Shown: positions 25,722 to 37,261, counted from the first letter of the stretch. The stretch: DNA of 64,000 nt from Watersipora subatra (GCF_963576615.1 NC_088717.1:54656526-54720525), one strand, 5' to 3'. Notes: generated from the letters alone by a model not told the origin. Numbers and translations are program-made.

Positions 25722-26509
25722 TGGTGCGTTTACACTGGCTGATTTTGTCACCGATTTTGTTGAGCACCGACAAATTTGATGATTCGGTGTCGGCGTCGGT
25801 AGGTGTGAACAGAGAGATCAGTGTCGGCACCGATCTGAAAATCGGTGTTGATGCAACCCTGCAGTGCCCGGCTGCGCCAACAAATCGGACGCTCATCAGC
25901 CAATCAGAGCTAGGAGCCTACTATTAAAGTAGTGAGTGTAATAATAATAATATTATTTAAATAAATAAATAGTAATAGACTAGACTGGTACGTATGTTGA
26001 TAGCAGTCGTGACACGCAAACGTACACACAAAACAATAGCTAATAACTAGTACTACTACTACTGCTACTACCAACAAACAACAACAACAACAAAATAAAT
26101 ATTATTTCAAACAGCCTGTTCTTCCTCCTCCATCATACAGGAGTCATACGTCAGAGCTGCCGCAGCTGATCTTGCCATCAACAAAATCTCATCATCATTG
26201 GAAGACTCCATTTGGCATACAGTAGTTGCTTCTAGCGGTAGTAGTAGTAGGAGTAGCAGCAGCAGTAGTAGTGTAGTAATAGTATAGAATTTTCCACATC
26301 AAACGCTTTGATTTTTTTGTGTCCTCGTCTTCGCGTGGTCGGGTGAAGGTCAGAATGGTGAAGCGCTGTCATTGGCTGTTGGTACCGACAAAAATAGTTC
26401 GATCGTTGCAATGTAAAGGGGAAGTCGGTGTCGGCATCGATACGTGAAACGTCTGAGTCAGGGTATTGGCACCTAATCGGAGTCGGTGTCGGCCAGTGTA
26501 AACGCACCT
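25722..26509. mobile_element. PIF/Harbinger-like MITE (788 bp)
   Basis: Termini TGGTGCGTTTACACTGGC and GCCAGTGTAAACGCACCT are inverted repeats, flanked by TTA on both sides (25719-25721 and 26510-26512), as expected for Harbinger 3 bp target duplications. The interior has further GTCGGTGTCGG-type subterminal repeats, an ACT/ACA triplet microsatellite (26050-26095) and a GTA-rich stretch (26236-26275). No transposase. Confidence 0.7.
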
Positions 26510-26644
26510 TTAGAAGTATATACCGGTATATAGATTATTTATCTAGGTCTAGGTTAAAATAGAGCCTTTAGATCCCGGGGCTGGGTAAAAGAAGGCCATC
26601 AATTTAGTAGCACTCTGTAGAAACACTTGCACATGGACCACGCA

Positions 26645-27060
26645 AAAAATAAAAATTCCTAGTCCCCTTTAATCATAGCCAAGCAAGTTACGTGAAATTC
26701 GTGGTGCAAAGCTTTGGTGATAAAATGTTTGGTTTGTGGATAACGCCAGGGGTCCCCAGCATGTTGCCTGTCTTGTCTCATGGTTGTGAATAAAATCTTG
26801 TATGTGTTCAAAACTGTTAATAATCGAGCTGTGACCACCCTCGAATAAAACCCATAACATTTACGACATGCGAGCATTCTTTCGTCGATGTGCTAAGAGT
26901 TCGATATTAAGGTTGCGTGCCTCCGATACACTCAGTGTACCTTTAATCCCAGAAATAAAACAAACTTCCTTCCTCTGCATATTTTCCAAAAGTGTTATCT
27001 GTCTCATTAAATATGATTCCCATACCTCACTGGCATATTCCATTATTGGCCTAACCAATG
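26645..27060 (-). pseudogene. non-LTR retrotransposon RT, 3' fragment
   Basis: On the minus strand 27058-26861 reads VRPIMEYASEVWESYL and LENMQRKEVCFISG, the C-terminal connection region typical of Jockey/CR1-type reverse transcriptases (family pattern VRPxLEYAxxVWxPY...L..VQRRAARF). After a frame change, 26860-26669 reads NQTFYHQSFAPRISRN, like the family's tail (NxFxxSFFPRTIxxWN). The element is 5'-truncated, as is usual for LINEs. Confidence 0.65.
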
Positions 27061-27886
27061 TGATCTATGCCTATTTGTATTTATGTTGGGATAAGTGTTA
27101 CAATAGCGCATGAAATGATGATGTTCAGTTGTTATTATGTTGCATGTGTTTTATATTGTTAGTTAAAATAAGTTAGAATAATAGTTAATAATAAAATAGT
27201 TAAAAGATGGTTGAGCAACTCTTATCAACCATGCAGAGTTCTAATTAATAGACAGTACCTCTACTACTACAGCTCTACTAAATACCACATCTGTGTCGGT
27301 TTTCTAGCCAGAAATCATATAAACACTATCAGCATCTTTTACCCTTTTTATACTAAAATACTCACAATAACTCATATTACTTACATATATTTTTCAATAC
27401 ACACATTGAGATAGTAACTTTGTATTATATAATTTTATATACCTACAAAACTGACTGAAAATATTCACCAGGTTAAAAGTTTTTTACTTGATGAGCTGTA
27501 AACCAAGATGAATGACTCATATGATATGTAATTTCTTACTGTAGATAGTTTGTTTAAATGCTATCATCGCAAATCATGTTGAAGACTAATTGACACCAGT
27601 TTAAAACTAGAAATTCCACTGTCATACAGCCCACGACCAAAGCGATAATGAAAAAAAGAAAGGGTACTGTTGATTGTTGAAAAAGTAGTTCTCAGCAGGA
27701 ATTGACAGAGTACAGTGTAAATGAGACTTGTTTGAAATAGAAACTGAAATATAAATATTCTAGAAATAGCTTGAAAAGCTTGGTTTAATACAATAATAAA
27801 TCCCACCTAATCACACAAAAAATCACACCTAATCTACATGTACTACGATCGCAAACCTGTTTTACAACGATAAAAAAATTTAATTT

Positions 27887-28375
27887 AAGCTGTAGGCCTA
27901 ACCTACTGTTATGTATGTATTTTAACAACAACATTAAGGAAATATGTTTATTATAACTCTGAAATGCAAAAGTAGATGTAAAATGGCAAGCTAATGTGTA
28001 CTATACACAGTTTGAAAGTTGGTTGTGTTGAATGTAGAATGGTATTGATAGCGATCTTTAACAGAAAGCAAGTATGAGGGTTCACGCGTCTGGAAGATTT
28101 CTGCAAACTGCAGCAAAATAAAAGCTGTTATAAAAGTGTTATAAAGCTGTAGGCCTAATCTACTGTAATGTATGTAACTCAACAACAATAAGGAAATATG
28201 TTTATTATAACTCTGAAATGCAAAATTAAAAGTAAAATGGCAAGCTACTGTGTACTATACACAGTTTGAAAGTTGGCTGCGTTGAATGTAGAATGGTTTT
28301 GATAGCGATCTTTAACAGAAAGCAAGTATGAGCATTCACGCTTCTGAAACTGCAGCAAAATAAAAAATGTTCTCG
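27887..28375. repeat. 258 bp direct tandem duplication
   Basis: AGCTGTAGGCCTAA... at 27887 is repeated at 28145 with high identity through CTGCAGCAAAATAAAA. Two copies only; it lies in unit F sequence that has no counterpart in unit A. Confidence 0.75.
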
Positions 28376-29290
28376 TCATAAAGGGGCGTTGTAGTTCTGC
28401 CCTAGCTTGTACATGAGTTGTAAAGAATTTCGGCTAACGCTTTAAATAATGAAACGCCCGGTGATTGGACCAAAAAACATAGGCTGATAAACTGTGTACC
28501 ACAATTTCGTACCTTTAATTCGGTCTACGCCTCAAACGGTCTACGTTTATTACAGAAACCTTCGAATAAATTCGATTACAAGTAAACAATGCCATAGACT
28601 GGTGAAATGAGCATGGTTTTCTCGTGAAATGCGCACTGCTAAATAGTTCTACTATCTGTCGCACGGCTTTATTGGCGTATCATAGGCCGGTCTTAATTTT
28701 TATTAAACCAAGCTTTTCAAGCGTTTTGTGGCGATTTTCGTCCAAATTAATCTGTCTGTTTGTGTTATAATTCGATCAGATGGGTAAGTTTTAAGATAAT
28801 GCCGACGGTTTAAAAAGATTTGATAATATATTTAAATAGGCTTAAATGTGTTTTGTATCGTTATTATACTTTAACGACTCCACAAAACGATGGTTAAATT
28901 TGTTGATGAGATTTTAAAACAAGGGTTCGTCTCATTGTTGATGAATAATTTTCGTAAGTTGTGTGCACATGCATTTATCATAAAAACTCTCAAACTTCAC
29001 TTCGCTCCGCTCGTTTGGTCGTGGGATTACATCCATTTATACTAATATAATCATAATTTTTAATTTTTCAGCTGTGGTATTGATGTAGGCAAAACAAAGA
29101 ACATTTTTAGAGACAAAACACATGCAATACTAACTCCAACTGTGACATCAGGCAGTCATAGTTTTGTTAAATCCCTACTTAGAAAATACAGTGTCAATGA
29201 CAATGGGTGAATGTGAGGCAAAAGCTTTTCTGTCGGCCGCCATTCATAAAAATTTTGTTCCATCTAGTGGAAATTCTACAAATCATAATT

Positions 29291-29750
29291 TCTGTTTAGT
29301 GCATAATCAATTTCTGTTTATGAACTTACATGAGCATTTATGATTGAACACTCCTGGACCCAACGTAAGTCTTTTCAAAGTTCATAAGCTTAGCAGAGGG
29401 GGTTCAAAATCTTTATACCACACTGTCACTTTTTTACAAAATTTTCTTCAGGATCTTATCGCTTGTAACTCAGACAGCCAAACTGAATACAAATATCTGA
29501 GAATAAGCAAAGCTATGGGCCAGCTATTGAACTAAACAGTAAAACTTGGTTCAATTTTACTCTTTGATCGAACTTGGAATAATAAGATGTTTATCACGCA
29601 AAAGTAACTGCATTATCAGATTAAACACTTATGACTGTTATTAATGTAGAGCCAAGCTCTAGTTGCCAAACTTTCATGCTGCCCCATGATCTAATCTAAT
29701 CAACTAAACCAATTACATACATGTACAGTAATTTTCAGATTAGGTATTGC
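29291..29750. other. no gene seen
   Basis: Junction between unit F and the transposon-rich middle region. No feature supported. Confidence 0.35.
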
Positions 29751-29751
29751 A

Positions 29752-30190
29752 TCAAAATTGAGAGTTGTCTGTCCATATATATGGTAGAATTATATTGCAG
29801 CCTGATGTCAACAACAGAAGGGGAGTTTTGTGTCCTTTTCTAGTGCTGCTAGTTGCAAAACTGTTATAGTTAGATATTGCACGTCCTTTATGAGCAACAC
29901 GAGCGACGACATTAGGGGTAGTAGCAGCTATAGCTCGAAAATTGCCATCTAGTAACTGAACTGTACCAGCAACTTCCATAGCTCTAGCTAATGTTGTAAC
30001 TCTTGTATCCTCAATCAGCTTTTTCGATAATCCTGAATGATTACAAAACCAAGTCTCTCAAAGTCTGACACTGACCAGCACTAAGTCCCATTAATAAGAT
30101 AGGTACCTTCTTTGCATTCTCGGTACAAGACACAGCAAAATAGCATTCTAATCTTTCCAAAACCGAGTCAACCTCGGTGCCGTCATCAAA
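29752..30190 (-). pseudogene. Ty3/gypsy gag remnant
   Basis: Minus-strand reading from 30190 gives FDDGTEVDSVLERLECYF, KKVPILLMGLSAGQCQTLRD, then, after a frameshift near 30060, LIEDTRVTTLARAMEVAGTV and an open tail to 29752. This matches the layout of gypsy capsid proteins (W/D..xxERLExYF, K..xxLLxxxGxxxYxxLRDL, then LTLxxALExAxxxE). It is too short for full gag, and the pieces between are missing. No protease or pol follows in this orientation; the pol at 33.0-36.3 kb is on the other strand. Confidence 0.5.
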
Positions 30191-30784
30191 TGTGGGAATA
30201 GGTAATCACAGTTAATAATAACAACGAGTTAAATAACCAAAAAACGAGTCAATTTTAAGCGAAATCATCTTTGTCACCAATATTGTGTTTTGGTATGCAT
30301 TTGAAGTATACACGATGTGCAGATGGTTACGATTGCATTTATTGACAGAAGAAACAGATACCCTACAGGATAAAAATATTCGTTAGTTATAAAAATTCGT
30401 GATTTCACGAACAGTCAATTCCGCGAATTATTAAATTCCGTAAATAATTAGTTTTATTTTTAATCACAAGGGAGAATAACTACTGCATCAAATTAAAAAC
30501 TAGTCGCTAGGCTAGTTTTTAATATAAATACTAAACGTAGTTGAGTTCCAAAACATTTTTTAAAATCATTGCGTGGGCTATGAGCTAACACCATTGCCAA
30601 TGCATCACATTTACTTACAAAATTATTCAAGGTTGTCACAAGATATGCAGAATGGCGTCATCGCAAAAATAGCCGCTAGGCAGAAGTACTAAACGTAGCT
30701 GAGTTCTAAAACTTCTTTAAAATCATCGCCGGGCTTCGAGTTTTATTGCCATTGTATCAAACTTTACAAAATTATTCAAGGTTT

Positions 30785-31110
30785 TCACAAGTTATTAGGC
30801 ATGGCTTCGTCATCGCAAAAAAATCTCTCCTAGTCTTTTTACATTGAAATCAATTCCATCAATCTCTAATACCGAAGTTGAGGACGATCATGATTCTGAT
30901 CTGGACATTATGGTATGTATTTGATTTGCAGTGCAGATACGCTTTTCCATAATTAACTGCATTAGTTAATTCTTTTGTTTAAAAACTGATCGTTTTCATT
31001 AAATACTTCAGCTATTGTTTTTGTACTTCCGTAACACTTATTAATATTTTTTCTTCTTTGTGTTTACTGCAGATTGAGAATGAAACAACCTACTCCGATT
31101 ACGAAAACTA
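30785..31110 (+). CDS. candidate small 3' exons, unrecognised
   Basis: An open stretch ends SNTEVEDDHDSDLDIM with donor ATG|GTATGT at 30912, and in the same phase (0) a short exon after CTGCAG at about 31071 reads IENETTYSDYEN then TAG at 31108. AATAAA signals follow at about 31287. The product would be acidic and of unknown function. Support is only splice-site and phase consistency. Confidence 0.25.
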
Positions 31111-31380
31111 GAGACAATTAGTAATATTCATCAAGGCAGGAATATTGGCAGAGAAGCAACCAGTCAACCTAGACCCCCCTTCATCGACAACAACTCCTTG
31201 ATATCGCTGCAGCAAACATGATTAAATTATATATTTTATTTCATGTATAGATATATTATAATTTATTACAAACTTGAGTGTACAAATAAAATATTTCAAA
31301 AACAAATAAAATTTTACGAACGATGAATGGTGTAAATATAAACAGTATATAGTCCATATGGTGGTTGTCTAGCTATAAAA

Positions 31381-31685
31381 TTAAACTGGTACTCTTGATA
31401 AGTGAATACTAGCGTGTAATGGTACTCTCTGACTAGTTATTTTGTTAATAGCAGCTCTGTCGCTCTTGCTGTCTTGGGTAGATGTTAAAGGCGATTCTCT
31501 CGCTACTACATGACTGGTAAGGAAGTTATCATCAGAACTCTCCTTGTGGCTTACTGTTGCAATGTTCTGGCGGTTGGCCAAAGATTTGTGCTCGTAAAGG
31601 CGTTTTTGTTCCTTTTTTAAAACAGGTATATTCTCCTCGTTAGCAGCTGCGGTCACTTCTACCTCTATTTCAAGACCTCCCTAAA
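31381..31685 (-). CDS. candidate minus-strand terminal exon
   Basis: Behind CATTTAG at 31685 the minus strand reads GGLEIEVEVTAAANEENIPV and stays open for about 100 codons, ending HLSRVPV and a stop at 31381. An AATAAA-type signal on the minus strand lies near 31260. Upstream on the minus strand a GTGAGT donor follows AFDEPTICG near 31880, but its phase does not join cleanly. The protein is hydrophilic and not recognised. With the plus-strand candidate this would form a convergent pair. Confidence 0.3.
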
Positions 31686-32268
31686 TGATTGGTGATCTTC
31701 TAAGAATGACATCTACCACCCTTGCAATCATTGTGCTTCCGTGTATGATAAAAAATCTCTCTCACGCTAAAACAAATAATGAAGCGGTAAGGATGAAAAA
31801 AATAAATATTGCTTTTTACCGAAGAACCAAAGTAAAATTCAACTAATTTAGTAAATGTGAAAAACTCATTACTCACCACAAATTGTTGGTTCATCAAAGG
31901 CCTCCAAATCTATGAATATTCGTGAAAACCTCTGAAAGCAGCAAAGAATTTATAGCTTAGCACGATCGACCCGTACACAGGTGTCCTTTAGCGGAATGTT
32001 GCCGAGGCCGGGCCGTAGTCTACACACACAAAACAACAACAAAGGTCCACGTAGTTATGAGCAAAAACAAAAGTATCCACCCCGATATCTCACCAGTCCG
32101 ATGGGCAGTACACACAAAAACTAAACCAATCGACAGAGCCACCCATCATTTCAAAATATATTCCAAGTTTCAAGTCATGTCTTGCACAACTCACCTTGTG
32201 GTTTCTCAAAATTTGTCCCCAAGTCCCTATTAATTTGAGACTGTCCGATTGCTGTTTTAGAAATGGTC

Positions 32269-32416
32269 GCCGCTAGCCTAACCTAACGTCCTGATTCAAC
32301 ATCTCACTAACTATCGGAGCATTGCTAAAAGAGGGAATCAAAAAATTCGGGAGCACTCAGCAATGCCCCGATAGTTACTGAGATATTGAATTAGAACGTT
32401 AGGCTAGGCTAGCGGC
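32269..32416. mobile_element. 148 bp foldback MITE
   Basis: GCCGCTAGCCTAACCTAACG... and its near-exact complement form 58 bp arms around a ~32 bp loop. No clean target duplication was seen. It lies just beyond the 3' truncation of the RFC3 pseudogene. Confidence 0.75.
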
Positions 32417-32439
32417 ACATATATCACGTGACTTCTCTG

Positions 32440-33038
32440 TTTAACCCTCAAAGGATTCTGAGAAACAAAACATGCTTGAAGCATAAGCAAAGCTCTCTGC
32501 ATACTACGTTCAGATTTTTCTGTGATGCGTGAAGCGAGTCTTGCAGGTAAAGATATGCCTTCAGTCTTTGTTACCCGCATTAAGGAGTTCAGCACCTGTT
32601 GATCAGTAGGGTCAGCAACACGAATGAGCAGACACCTGCTTCTGGTTGCCTATATATGTAACCTTAATTGTGCTTGTGCAGATGAGAATAGTACGACAGG
32701 AACTGACATATTTTTCCATAGTGCGTCGAAGCGCAGGCTGAGCATCTTTTGTCAGTCGATCGCCATCATTCATAATCACGACTTTAAATTTTTTAGCTTC
32801 TGTACTGTCAGCACCAAATCTTGTGGTGGAGGCAAGATTCTTGATGACTTCCTGTATTACAAGTCTATCATGGACCCCACAGTCACTTGGTGTGACATCG
32901 ATATGATAGTTCGTGGCGATGGCCCTTAGCTTGATCTTAGCACCTGAAGGCGCAGTCAGCTCCATGTTCTCAAATCTGAGTTTATTGATTGAGGCAGCAC
33001 CATAAATCTCCCTGAGAAAAGCCATCGCTCTGGTCTTT
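32440..33038 (-). pseudogene. RFC3: replication factor C subunit 3 retropseudogene
   Basis: The minus strand reads KKTRAMAFLREIYG, then NYHIDVTPSDCGVHDRLVIQ, VVIMNDGDRLTKDAQPALRR and TMEKYVSSCRTILICTS, matching the AAA+ clamp-loader subunit RFC3 (KLTKDAQxALRRTMEKY is diagnostic). A frameshift and a TAG near 32655-32665 follow. The match then resumes in another frame as RSRCLLIRVADPTDQQVLN and LPARLASRITEKSERSMQRA, ending near QNP. About 200 codons (roughly residues 45-225 of a ~355-residue protein) run with no intron, pointing to a retrocopy. It lacks the N-terminal Walker A lysine-threonine context upstream of KKTR and the whole C-terminal third. At its 5' end it abuts the gypsy element in the opposite direction. 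Confidence 0.88.
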
Positions 33039-33044
33039 TTTCAT

Positions 33045-36000
33045 GGTTCATGGTATAAGTTCCACTTGGGTAAGTCCTTTGGTTGTTGTGCCTAAAGAAA
33101 AGTACGAGGTTCGTCTGTGCGTTGATATGAGATGAGCCAACACAGCAATTGTTAGGTAACACTATTCTGTGCCAACAATGCAGGAAATGCTAGTTGAGCT
33201 CAATGGCTCCAAAGCGTTTTCAATGTTGGATTTGAAACACGTTTATTTCCAGTGTGAATTGCATCCTGCATCTCGTAACATTACTACTTTTGTAACACAT
33301 GTTGGTCTGTTTAGAATGAAGTGGTTAGGAATGGTAGTATCTGCTGCTCCTGAGATCTTTCAGTATACCATTTAGACAGTTTTGAATGGGCTTGAAGGAG
33401 TTTCAAATTTAGTCGACGACATTGTCGTTTTTGGGCAAAATAGTGCTGAGCACAAAGTCAGATTGTTAAAAGTAATGAGTCGCTTATCCGAGTGTGGTCT
33501 TACTTTGAACTCTGCTAAATATGCATTTGGTGTTTCCTCGACCAAATTTTTAGGTCATGTTATTTCGAGTGATGGTGTCTCACCTGACCCGGGTAAGATT
33601 AGTTCAATTTTTTCAGCTAGACCTCCTCAAAATGTAGCTGAATTAAAAGGTGTTTTTAGGACTTGACTTGTGCAATTTGTTGGTTGACATGTTCCCAATC
33701 TTGCTGATGTTGCTTCACCTTTGTAGTCACTGACCAAGAACTGTGTTGGTTTTGAATGGTTGCAGGTACACCAGGATGCCTTTGTAGCTATCAAAAATTT
33801 GATGACTATGTGAAAACTTAGCATACTATGACAGGAATGCACCCACCACTGTGGTCGCAGATGCAAGTCCTACTGGTCTTGGTGGGGTGTTATGCTAATT
33901 TCAACAGAGAGTTTCTCGCCGTTGTTACATACGGTCATCAATGTTTGACAGATGTCGAATCACATTATTCTCATATTGAGCGTGAGGCGCTTGCCTTGAT
34001 TTGGGCTTGAGAGCATTTTAAAATTTACTTGTTAAGGAACAGTTTCTAGTTGGTTAATGATCATAAACCTTTAGTAGCAATTTTTAATAACCCAAGTTCC
34101 GGGCCAACCTCTCCCCCCCCGTTAGAGAAAGATGGAATCTTAGGCTTCAGGCATTTGATTTGTCAACTTCAGGCAATTTTGTCTACCGGGAGGCACTGAG
34201 AATATTGCTGATGCCATGTCTCGTTTGAGTGTATCCAGAGATGTCTCTGGGCCAATCACTGATGATTCATACATCAGGGCAGTTGTAGAGAATGCTATGC
34301 CTTGTGCTCTGTTTTTGAAGGAACTGTGTGAAGCGACTTTGACTTGTGAGGAATCTAAGACTAGCAATTCAGCATTTCAAACTGGTAATTGGCAGCAGGT
34401 TTCTTTTGCAATAAAGGCTGTTCGCAATGAGCTGAGTAGTTGTGAAGGCATAATTCTCCGCGGCAACCGTATTTTTGTTCCAGTGTCATTGCGACACAGA
34501 GTTCTTTCTTTGGCTCATGAATGGCAGCAAAGGATTGTGAAGACAAAACGGCGATTACATCTGAAAGTCTGGTGGCCCTTTAAGATTTCAACTTGGTTGA
34601 TCAACCAGTTTTCCTCTAAGACTGGTAGATAATTTCAAAAAAGCGATCCTTGCAAGCTCATATTATGTTGGTACTGTAATGATAGCATTTGGATGCCAAT
34701 CCGAAGATATACACAAGCTTCAAACGAACATTAAAGACAAGAATCTCTAGCACTTCATAAAAATTAATTTATAAATGATATGGAATCGATTAAATATTAG
34801 TTATTATTCTTCAATATTTGTAAAGAACTACCTGTGGTTATCGCTCGCATTTACTACATGTAAATTGAATAAAGATGATTCAGCAAAATATATCTAGCCA
34901 TGTTAGTTGTTACCTGTCGACTTCTGTTAACTTATTTCTCCCAAAATAAACAATTAACACAACATTACAGCATGACCGAAAATCTTGCCAAACTACTATA
35001 ATGACTGTGCTGACTTCTATCTGATAAGTGAACCACTGATGCACGCTAGTATGCTACTGTCCAATACTTTCACTCTTACAGCTGGCACCAAACATTGAAA
35101 TTCATTTGGCTATAAGCAATGCGGATAATTAGGTGAAAGATTCTCGCTATCTTTAGGAATTAACTCGCTCTGTGAACATATCAAAATGGAAACTACTGTA
35201 AACTCTTTTGGTACCGTCTATTAGTTATGTACATTTATCATGCATGAAAGAAGATAACAACCTCCAATGTTAAAAGGTCCAATGTCGGCCTCCTTGTTGA
35301 CAAAGAGGCCGAATTGTTCTGTAGACAGTGCATTTCATGTCAGTTAGTTAGTAATAATGGTCCTCTTTACCAATCCCTACCACCCAAATGCCCAATGGTC
35401 CCTAGAATTTTTGTGCTATTGATTTACTGGGTTCTTTGCCGAATGATCATTCTGTTCTGGTTCTAGTCGATTATTTTAGTAGAATCTTTGAATGTTCTTT
35501 TTTTTTAAACAAGGCGGAGAAAGCTGTCCTTTTTTAGAGAATGTGTTTTCACTGTATGGGTATCCGGAGTTGCTTCGCTCAGATAATGGTCCTCAGTTTG
35601 TGTCAGGCAAATTTCAAAAATACTTAAAGCAGTGTGGGGTGCGATGGGTATCCACCACACCCTTGTGGCCCAAGCCAATGAGGAAGTGGAATGCATGAAT
35701 CGGACTCTTTTAAAGGTTCTCAAAGTTGTGAAAGAAGAGGGCAGAGATTTCGAAAGAGCTGTGTGGGAATCTGCTATTGCTTACAAGTCGACGCCTCATT
35801 CAGCAACAGGAATGACACCTTTTTCTTCGATGTTTGGCAAAGAAATGAGAACTAAGTTACCAGTACCTATGTACAGCTATCTTGTTTGTGGTATAGACAG
35901 TGAGGCTAGGGATTGTGATGTTCAATACAAGAAGAAAATAATAACCTATGCCGATTGGGGCACTACAGAGACTGAGTTTGGAGTAGGAGATAAGGTGGTT

Positions 36001-36322
36001 ATGAGACAGGAGAGCAAGGGGAAGCTAGACACTAACAATAGACGAGAAGAGCATACAGTTGTTTGGTTTCAGGGTTCCGATTGGCTCATTTGGCTCAGTT
36101 TGTGCGAGGCCGGATGGTTCTTTGGTTCGGAGAAACGCATTTTTTGCAAAGCAGCTTGCATCTCCTAGTTCTTTTGACAACAGCCAACAAGTAGATGAGA
36201 GTGTAGCGCAGGTGCCAAACGAGCAATCTAAGTCTAGTGTTGTTATAGAGGATGGCCTTTCCAGTCGTAGGTGTAGTTCTCGGGCTCATAAGCGACCTTC
36301 AAAGTTTGACGCTTTTTAAATG
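33045..36322 (+). pseudogene. Ty3/gypsy (Mag-like) pol, 5'-truncated
   Basis: Starts within reverse transcriptase: WVSPLVVVPKEKYEVRLCVD, then FSMLDLKHVYFQCELHPASR, LVDDIVVFGQ (the YxDD box, here LVDD) and KFLGHVISSDGVSPDPGKI. RNase H pieces follow (VADASPTGLGGV at about 33852, SHYSHIEREALALIWA at 33958), then GGTENIADAMSRLS. The integrase has CRQCISCQ (zinc finger half), FCAIDLLGSLPNDHSVLV, SDNGPQFVSG and NEEVECMNRTLL, i.e. the D,D,E triad residues. The end, SSRAHKRPSKFDAF, is like the tails of Mag-clade elements. Gag, protease and the RT start are absent. Stops and frameshifts occur (for example TAG at 33373 and near 34010), and a 0.65 kb insertion splits it at 34612-35268. Non-functional. 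Confidence 0.88.
34612..35268 (+). mobile_element. insertion inside gypsy pol, inverted twin at 39.6-40.2 kb
   Basis: This segment is not pol. It matches, reverse-complemented, 39573-40235 over its whole length (for example ATGCCAATCCGAAGATATAC at about 34694 and its complement near 40140; GGTACCGTCT near 35211 against AGACGGTACC near 39625). Both copies share a short reading frame ending GCQSEDIHKLQ and IKDKNL, then a stop, which suggests a coding 3' end with its untranslated tail. No polyA tract or target duplication was identified. Confidence 0.7.
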
Positions 36323-36510
36323 TATTAGACACACGCACACTGCTGGGGTACTTGTCTTGTTTTTATATTTCCTTTTACTTGGTGCATTTCATGTATTTTG
36401 TTAACATTAACTTTAGACTATGCTAGTAAGTAGTTGTCTTGTTTTATTGTGTATACTCAACTAACTAATTACCTTTTGTTTTGTAATGTACTTTACCATT
36501 TAGTCTTGAA

Positions 36511-36760
36511 GGAATGTTGTGTCCATAGAGTTATGCCGCTCTTTATGTTTAACGACTATGCTATCTTTTAACGGAAGTCACGTGATAGATAGTGATAGTG
36601 CGAGGTTTAAACGTCATTACTATTATCTGTTTCTTCTGTCAATAAATGTAATCGTAACCATTTGCACATTGTGTACACTTCAAATGCGTACCAAAACATA
36701 ATGGGGAGGAAGAATAAAGTTGTTGGAATATTTATCAAAGACTGGTGCACCATTTGCCAG
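36511..36760 (+). repeat. probable 3' LTR of the gypsy element
   Basis: Begins TGTTGTGTCCATAG after a purine-rich GAAGGAA, and contains AATAAATG and GGAAGAATAAAGTTGTTGG, resembling the short LTRs of Mag-like elements. There is no 5' LTR to align with, so the right boundary is a guess. Confidence 0.4.
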
Positions 36761-36788
36761 TCAAAAAGTTCTTCTTTATTTTCCTTCG

Positions 36789-37106
36789 GAAGTGCCTATT
36801 CATTCATTTCTGTCTAATTATTTTCTAGACATTCTTATCAATCTGAATCAACTTAAATTTCTATCTCTCTCTTACTCACTATTACTCTAAAATAAACTTA
36901 CATCTGTCCATAAACACAGGACATAGACACAGGAGTTAATACGTGGATTATGATGATGAATTCGAGGGTGTATATGGACAGATGTAAGTATATTTCAGAG
37001 TAATAGAGAGTAAGAGAACGATAGAAATTGAAGTTGATTCTCATTGATTCAGATTGGTGAGAATGTCCAGAAAAGAATTAGAAACAATTGAATGAATAGG
37101 CACTTC
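36789..37106. mobile_element. foldback element (~318 bp)
   Basis: Left arm 36789-36913 (GAAGTGCCTATTCATTCA... ACATCTGTCCATA) pairs with right arm 36972-37106 around a ~58 bp loop. Identity is moderate with small gaps. No internal coding. Confidence 0.75.
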
Positions 37107-37261
37107 AGAACAGGCCTTTATTCCCTGGTCGCACGTTGAGATGGCAAATGTTAAACGACTAGTTATGAACATCTGGGGGTTTGAAGGGGGTGGTGTAAGC
37201 CCCTCCTCCAACAGGTTTTTTTTATGTTGGTCCTCAACCGGTCCTCTCATGTAAAGTTTGA

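Larger units (their letters stand above)
21410..29290 (+). repeat. tandem unit F, interrupted
   Basis: Collinear with unit D from 21430 to about 24385, then interrupted by 2.7 kb of inserted sequence (hairpin repeat, AT microsatellite, Harbinger-like MITE, LINE fragment), resuming near 27067 (TTTATGTTGGGATAAGTGTTAC, compare 15795) and continuing to about 29290. Confidence 0.65.
30380..31950 (-). repeat. dispersed repeat, reverse of part of unit D
   Basis: 30400-30540 (AATTCGTGATTTCACG, TTAGTTTTATTTTTAATC, AGGCTAGTTTTTAAT) and 31885-31930 (GGCCTCCAAATCTATGAATA) match in reverse complement the ends of 16700-17250. Here the interior is larger and includes a tandem duplication (30540-30680 versus 30695-30830) and the candidate exons listed next. 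The D copy looks like an internally deleted version. Confidence 0.55.

Noticed and set aside
25721..26507. Open frames inside the Harbinger-like MITE as a transposase
   Set aside because: No DDE or helix-turn-helix motif; the openness comes from GTCGGTGTCGG-type repeats.
32612..33025. RFC3 fragment as an active gene
   Set aside because: It is frameshifted, has an in-frame stop, and lacks both ends.
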